64,000 bases of DNA, taken from NCBI RefSeq assembly GCF_000519185.1, contig NZ_JAFA01000002.1, positions 310,001 to 374,000 of the forward strand, read 5' to 3'. The notes beneath the pieces are model-generated. The model saw only the letters and a list, made by a program, of their open reading frames with translations. It ran no database searches and was not told the DNA's origin. Source of the stretch: Paraburkholderia nodosa DSM 21604. GTDB taxonomy: Bacteria; Pseudomonadota; Gammaproteobacteria; Burkholderiales; Burkholderiaceae. A program made the translations under genes and the position numbers. Below are positions 60,345-64,000 of the stretch, piece after piece. Every line of letters starts with the position of its first letter. Position 1 is the stretch's first letter.

Positions 60345-60566
60345 TCAGTCCCGCAGCAAACCTTCCGCCAGCAGTGCTGCCCTGACGCGCGGGCGACCCG
60401 CCGCACGTTGCTGAAACGCGGTGATCGCGGGCAGCGGCGATAAATCCATGCCAACGTGCCTTGCCCAGTTTGTCACGGTGAAAAGATAGGCGTCGGCTAC
60501 CGAGAATCGCTCTCCCAGCAACCATGGCTGGTGCGTCAGGGAGCAACGAGTTAATTCATCGACCAA
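60345..60566 (-). pseudogene. Glutathione S-transferase, C-terminal fragment
   Basis: Only about 73 residues remain: LTHQPWLLGERFSVADAYLFTVTNWARHVGMDLSPLPAITAFQQRAAGRPRVRAAL, which is the last part of the alpha-helical domain of a beta-type GST (the ADAYLFTVTNW motif is clear). The thioredoxin-like N-terminal domain with the glutathione site is missing. The open frame starts at a TTG without a sensible RBS. A full GST has about 200 residues, so this is a decayed remnant. Confidence 0.8.
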
Positions 60567-60598
60567 CGGCGCTGCAGCCCGGCACGCTCCAGCGCTTG

Positions 60599-61001
60599 CT
60601 ACTGGGGGGAAGGCGGATTCAAGAGCTTGCTCAACGGCTTTAGCGGGCCTATTGGGAGGAGCGAAAATGTCATCAAGTGCGTTTGCCCCAAGGGCAGCGC
60701 CTCGAGCATTTCATGCGCTTGATTGACGTCCGTCACGTTCAGGATGAACACCACCCCAAGTCCGGTCTTGCAGTGAATACCACTGGTCAATCTTGCCCTC
60801 GAGGTAGAGCTGCGCCGTCTCGCGCACTTCGGTCGGAAGAATGCGTTGGACAAGTTGCATGTCCGTGCCTGGCGGAAAAGTGCCAATCGCCAGAATCTTC
60901 GTGGTTGGCGTGGCAGGCATAGGCGTGGTTTGCGACATGGAAACTCCAGCAAAAGCGACCAGCACAGCGGCTATGGTCAAATTAAGAAGAAGGCGTTTCA
61001 T
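60599..61001 (-). pseudogene. YciI/muconolactone-isomerase-like secreted protein, frameshifted
   Basis: The first frame (ATG 61001) gives a signal peptide (MKRLLLNLTIAAVLVAFAG) and TKILAIGTFPPGTDMQLVQRILPTEVRETAQLYLEGKIDQWYSLQDRT, then goes out of register. The continuation GVVFILNVTDVNQAHEMLEALPLGQTHLMTFSLLPIGPLKPLSKLL is in the next frame and ends at 60599. Removing one base of the AA pair at 60758-60759 restores a single frame of about 133 residues. Either the gene is inactivated or the assembly has a one-base error. Family function is a small dimeric alpha/beta barrel of uncertain chemistry. Confidence 0.82.
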
Positions 61002-61109
61002 TCAGCGTCCCGTTACCGTGGTGTGAGCCGCCAATGCTCCGGCCCAATGGCTGGTGCCAAGGTATCATCGCTATTCGCAAGCGGCTATTCATCACATTGT
61101 TGACGGGCC

Positions 61110-62078
61110 ATGAAGCAGAACTTCACAGTCAGGCAGGGCGCGCTGGACGGCGTGGAGGTGTTCCTGCGCGTTGCACAGCATCGCAGTTTTCGCAAGGCGG
61201 CCGCGGAGCTCGGTGTGACGCCCTCGGCTATCAGCCAGACGGTGCGTGTACTCGAAGCGCGCATTGGCGCGGCGCTCTTCATCCGCAACTCGCGCAGTGT
61301 CGGCTTGACCGAAGCCGGCGAAAAGTTTTTCGCGCGCGCCAAGCCCGCCTTCGAGGAACTGGTCGCCGCCAGTGAGGTGGCGCGTGGACTCGGCCAGCGG
61401 CCGGCTGGATTGCTGCGTCTCTCGGCGCCGCGCGCGGTGATCCCCACTCTGCTGGAACTGGTCACATCGTTCTGCCGGGCTTATCCCGAGGTCGAGGTGG
61501 AGCTTGCTGCGAGCAAGGAGGTGACCGACCTTGCTGCCGAAGGATTCGACGCCGCCGTCCGGCAGGGGCATCTCGTTGCTCCCGACATGGTCGCGGTGCC
61601 AATGACGCCGCCATTCCGTCTCATCGTCGTCGGCAGCCCTGCCTACTTCGCCGGGTTCAACCCGCCGACGCACCCGAACGACCTGCGCCAGCATGCCTGC
61701 TTGCGATGGCGGCGGTCCAACGGCGCGCTTGCCCTATGGTCGTTCAACGACGAAGACCAGCCGATCGAGATCGCCGTATCCGGTCCCCTCATTGCCAGTG
61801 ACTTTCCCACCGTGCTTGCCGCTGCGTTAGAAGGCCTGGGCCTCGCCCAGGTCCCCGAGCCTCTGGCCGCTGCCGGGTTGAGATCGGGAGAACTGACCGA
61901 GGTGCTAGAGGCCTACGCGCCCGTGAGGCCGGGGGTATTTCTCTGCTATCCGGACCGCCGGCAGGTCATGCCGAAGCTGCGCGCGTTCATCGATCATATG
62001 AAGAGCCGCACGACGGGCGATGGAAAAGTTCGCGTAAATGCTGACGCGAAACGCGCGGGGTCGCGAAAAGGAGGCTGA
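61110..62078 (+). CDS. LysR-family transcriptional regulator
   Basis: 322 residues. HTH: LDGVEVFLRVAQHRSFRKAAAELGVTPSAISQTVRVLEARIGAALFIRNSRSVGLTEAGEKFFARAKP. The effector domain contains LLRLSAPRAVIPTLLELVTSFCRAYPEVEVELAASKEVTDLAAEGFDAAVRQG, of the CrgA-like type. It is divergent from the frameshifted YciI-like gene and the GST remnant, which are probably its former targets. The C-terminus is extended and basic (VNADAKRAGSRKGG). Confidence 0.93.
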   Translation: MKQNFTVRQGALDGVEVFLRVAQHRSFRKAAAELGVTPSAISQTVRVLEARIGAALFIRNSRSVGLTEAGEKFFARAKPAFEELVAASEVARGLGQRPAGLLRLSAPRAVIPTLLELVTSFCRAYPEVEVELAASKEVTDLAAEGFDAAVRQGHLVAPDMVAVPMTPPFRLIVVGSPAYFAGFNPPTHPNDLRQHACLRWRRSNGALALWSFNDEDQPIEIAVSGPLIASDFPTVLAAALEGLGLAQVPEPLAAAGLRSGELTEVLEAYAPVRPGVFLCYPDRRQVMPKLRAFIDHMKSRTTGDGKVRVNADAKRAGSRKGG

Positions 62079-62228
62079 TTCCGCAAAGCATTCACCAACG
62101 CCCAACGCTAACAAACATCCCCCATGCCGCGCAACACGAAGCGCGTGCACCATCGTCCTACAATGTCGCAGTAGCCACACTTCGCCACGACATCATCGGC
62201 GCAAACCTCACTTTCCCAGGAGCAGACG

Positions 62229-63248
62229 ATGCCAAAGATGCACGTAGTGCAGGTAGCAAAACCGGGCGCCCCTCTCGAACTGGTCGAGCGCGATATTCCC
62301 GAGCCGCCCGAGGGGCACGTCCTCGTCAAGGTGCAGGCCTGCGGGATTTGCCATAGCGATTCGCTCACGAAAGAAGGCCAGTGGCCCGGCCTGCAGTTTC
62401 CTCGCGTGCCCGGCCATGAAATCGCCGGCGTAGTCGAAAAGCTTGGCGCGCGCGTCGACGATTGGAAGGTCGGACAGCGCATCGGCGTGGGCTGGCACGG
62501 CGGCCACTGCGGCCATTGCGAACACTGCCGCCATGGCGACTTCGTGCTCTGCAAGAACGGGCAGATTCCCGGCATCAGCTACGACGGCGGCTATGCCGAT
62601 TACATGGTGGCCCCGCAGGAAGCGCTCGCGCGCATGCCCGACGACCTCTCCGACGTCGACGCCGCGCCGCTCCTGTGCGCCGGCATCACCACCTTCAACG
62701 CGCTGCGCCACAGCGGCGCACGCGCGGGCGATGTCGTGGCGATCCTCGGCATTGGCGGTCTCGGCCATCTCGGTGTGCAGTACGCCCGCAAAATGGGCTT
62801 CGTCACCGTGGCCATCGCGCGCGGGCAGGACAAGGCGCCGCTCGCGAAACAGCTCGGCGCGCATCACTACATCGACAGCGCCTCGCAGGACGTCGCGCAA
62901 GCCTTGCTCGCGCTGGGCGGCGCGCGCGTGATCCTCGCCACGGCCACGAGCGGCAAGGCCATGAGCGCTGCGCTGGGCGGCCTTGGCCTGAACGGCAAGA
63001 TGATCATGGTCGGCGTGTCGCAGGAGCCGGTGGAAGTGCCGATCACGCAGTTCATCATGGGCCGCCACTCGGTGCAGGGCTGGCCCTCTGGCACCGCCGC
63101 CGATTCTCAGGAAACCCTGGCATTCAGCGCGCTCTCGGGCGTGAAGCCGATGATCGAGGAATATCCGCTGTCGCGCGCGGCGGAAGCCTATGAGCGGATG
63201 ATGAGCGGCAAGGCGCGCTTTCGCGTGGTGCTCAAGCCCGGCGCCTGA
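62229..63248 (+). CDS. Zinc-dependent alcohol dehydrogenase
   Basis: 339 residues, the standard length. Catalytic zinc ligands: CGICHSDSL (Cys near 38) and PGHEIAGVV (His-Glu near 62). Structural zinc cysteines: GHCGHCEHCRHGDFVLC. NAD-binding motif VAILGIGGLGHLGVQYARKMG. The pattern PAPLLCAGITTFNALRHSG fits the AdhP/propanol-preferring branch of MDR dehydrogenases. It oxidises alcohols to aldehydes in the cytoplasm. A GGAGCAGACG RBS precedes the start. It stands alone. Confidence 0.94.
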   Translation: MPKMHVVQVAKPGAPLELVERDIPEPPEGHVLVKVQACGICHSDSLTKEGQWPGLQFPRVPGHEIAGVVEKLGARVDDWKVGQRIGVGWHGGHCGHCEHCRHGDFVLCKNGQIPGISYDGGYADYMVAPQEALARMPDDLSDVDAAPLLCAGITTFNALRHSGARAGDVVAILGIGGLGHLGVQYARKMGFVTVAIARGQDKAPLAKQLGAHHYIDSASQDVAQALLALGGARVILATATSGKAMSAALGGLGLNGKMIMVGVSQEPVEVPITQFIMGRHSVQGWPSGTAADSQETLAFSALSGVKPMIEEYPLSRAAEAYERMMSGKARFRVVLKPGA

Positions 63249-63306
63249 GTGGCATCGAGGCGAAGTGCGGTGCGGTGCTGCGAGGCCGGCGCCGCACGAC
63301 TTTGCA

Positions 63307-64000
63307 CTACCGTCCCGCTTGCGGCCCGGCTTCGTCCTTCGCGAGGCCGGTCTCGTCGACATAGCGATCGACAGCACTGCTTACGGTCGGATCGAAGCGG
63401 TCCGGGCCGATGTCTTCGAGCAAATCGAAGCGCTTGAGCTTGTCGCGCACCGGGTCCTTCATCTCCGCAAAATGCAGCGCGATGCCCTGCTCGCGCAACG
63501 CGTGGGCCAGTTCGCGCAGCATGTCGGCAGACGTGACGTCCACACTCGTCACGGGCTCCGCCGCCACCACGACACGCCGCACCGGCGTGGGCGACGCTTC
63601 CACCGCTTCCATCAGGCGCTGCTGGAACAACTCGGCATTCGCGAAGAACAACGGCGCGTCCCAGCGAAACAGCACGAGTCCCGGCGTGCGCACCGCTTCG
63701 GGATAGCGCTCGATGTCGTGATAGCCGCGCACCCCCTCCACGCGGCCGAGCACCGCGAAATGGGGCCGCCAGCCGTCCCAGAGGAATTCGATCACGGCGA
63801 TCAGGACGGCGAGGCCAATGCCGGGGATCGCCCCGAAAACCGCGACCGCCACGAAGCAACCGATCGACAGCCAGAACTCCCACTGCTGGATCCGGTAGAT
63901 GCGTTTGAGATCCGTGATTTCGAACAGCCCGAGCGCGGCGGCGATCACCACGGCGCCGAGCGCGCTATTGGGCAAATAGCGCAACAGATTGGGCGCGACC
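63307..64000 (-). CDS. SulP-family anion transporter, C-terminal part (runs off the window)
   Basis: The frame is open from base 64000 to the stop at 63307 and gives about 230 residues of the C-terminal part: the last membrane helices (ALGAVVIAAALGLFEITDLKRIYRIQQWEFWLSIGCFVAVAVFGAIPGIGLAVLIAVIEFL) and the cytoplasmic STAS domain (LVLFRWDAPLFFANAELFQQRLMEAV, SVDVTSADMLRELAHALREQGIALHF). SulP proteins carry sulfate, bicarbonate or other anions. The N-terminal membrane core is outside the window. Confidence 0.92.
   Translation of the reverse strand, partial: VAPNLLRYLPNSALGAVVIAAALGLFEITDLKRIYRIQQWEFWLSIGCFVAVAVFGAIPGIGLAVLIAVIEFLWDGWRPHFAVLGRVEGVRGYHDIERYPEAVRTPGLVLFRWDAPLFFANAELFQQRLMEAVEASPTPVRRVVVAAEPVTSVDVTSADMLRELAHALREQGIALHFAEMKDPVRDKLKRFDLLEDIGPDRFDPTVSSAVDRYVDETGLAKDEAGPQAGR

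Overview
This is about 64 kb of GC-rich DNA from a member of the Burkholderiaceae, most likely Paraburkholderia/Caballeronia or a close relative. That placement is inferred from codon and GC style, an acetoacetyl-CoA reductase of the PHB pathway, a fused LivM-LivG transporter gene, an indolepyruvate oxidoreductase fusion and the general gene repertoire; no rRNA marker is present. I saw no tRNA, rRNA, CRISPR array, integrase or complete insertion sequence.

Layout. 0-6 kb: the start of an ornithine cyclodeaminase gene with its Lrp-type regulator, phaB, a small conserved-looking ORF, an AI-2E-type permease with an extra cytoplasmic domain, and an MlaC-like periplasmic protein. 6.2-12 kb: a stressosome-like signalling operon (RsbR, RsbS, RsbT, an ATPase-PP2C fusion) running directly into two histidine kinases. 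12.1-14.6 kb: a DUF2306 / LytS-type kinase / LytTR regulator operon. 14.6-22.6 kb: an AraC regulator, a branched-chain-amino-acid-type ABC transporter and a divergent D-amino-acid dehydrogenase / racemase pair. 22.6-25.2 kb: acetyl-CoA synthetase and an acetate permease. 25.4-28.8 kb: CheV and a GAF-PAS-GGDEF-EAL protein.

29.3-31.1 kb is a visibly AT-richer island holding a type VI secretion PAAR spike gene, a lytic-transglycosylase-like effector and a periplasmic protein that looks like its immunity partner. The three genes are joined by ATGA overlaps.

31.6-44.7 kb is a lipid/polyene biosynthesis cluster of the aryl-polyene type. A ten-gene minus-strand operon holds a membrane protein, an acyl-ACP ligase fused to a dehydratase, an acyltransferase, a LolA-like carrier, an MMPL exporter, a polysaccharide deacetylase, a ketosynthase, a ketosynthase-like partner, a dehydratase and a small periplasmic protein. 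Divergent plus-strand genes encode an acyl carrier protein, a ketoreductase and a glycosyltransferase. No aromatic ammonia-lyase or thioesterase is visible, so it is a variant or reduced form.

44.7-53.2 kb: a giant indolepyruvate oxidoreductase, a lipoprotein, an HPP-CBS membrane protein, a MarR regulator and a CLC chloride channel. A 291-bp nested-palindrome element lies between marR and the channel gene. 53.2-64 kb: accessory metabolism and regulators. These include an ECF41-type sigma factor with its carboxymuconolactone-decarboxylase partner and a recognisable autoregulated promoter, a TetR-controlled alpha/beta hydrolase, an SDR/LysR pair, LysE, a metallo-beta-lactamase-fold protein, a decayed GST/YciI-like pair, LysR, a zinc alcohol dehydrogenase and the end of a SulP transporter.
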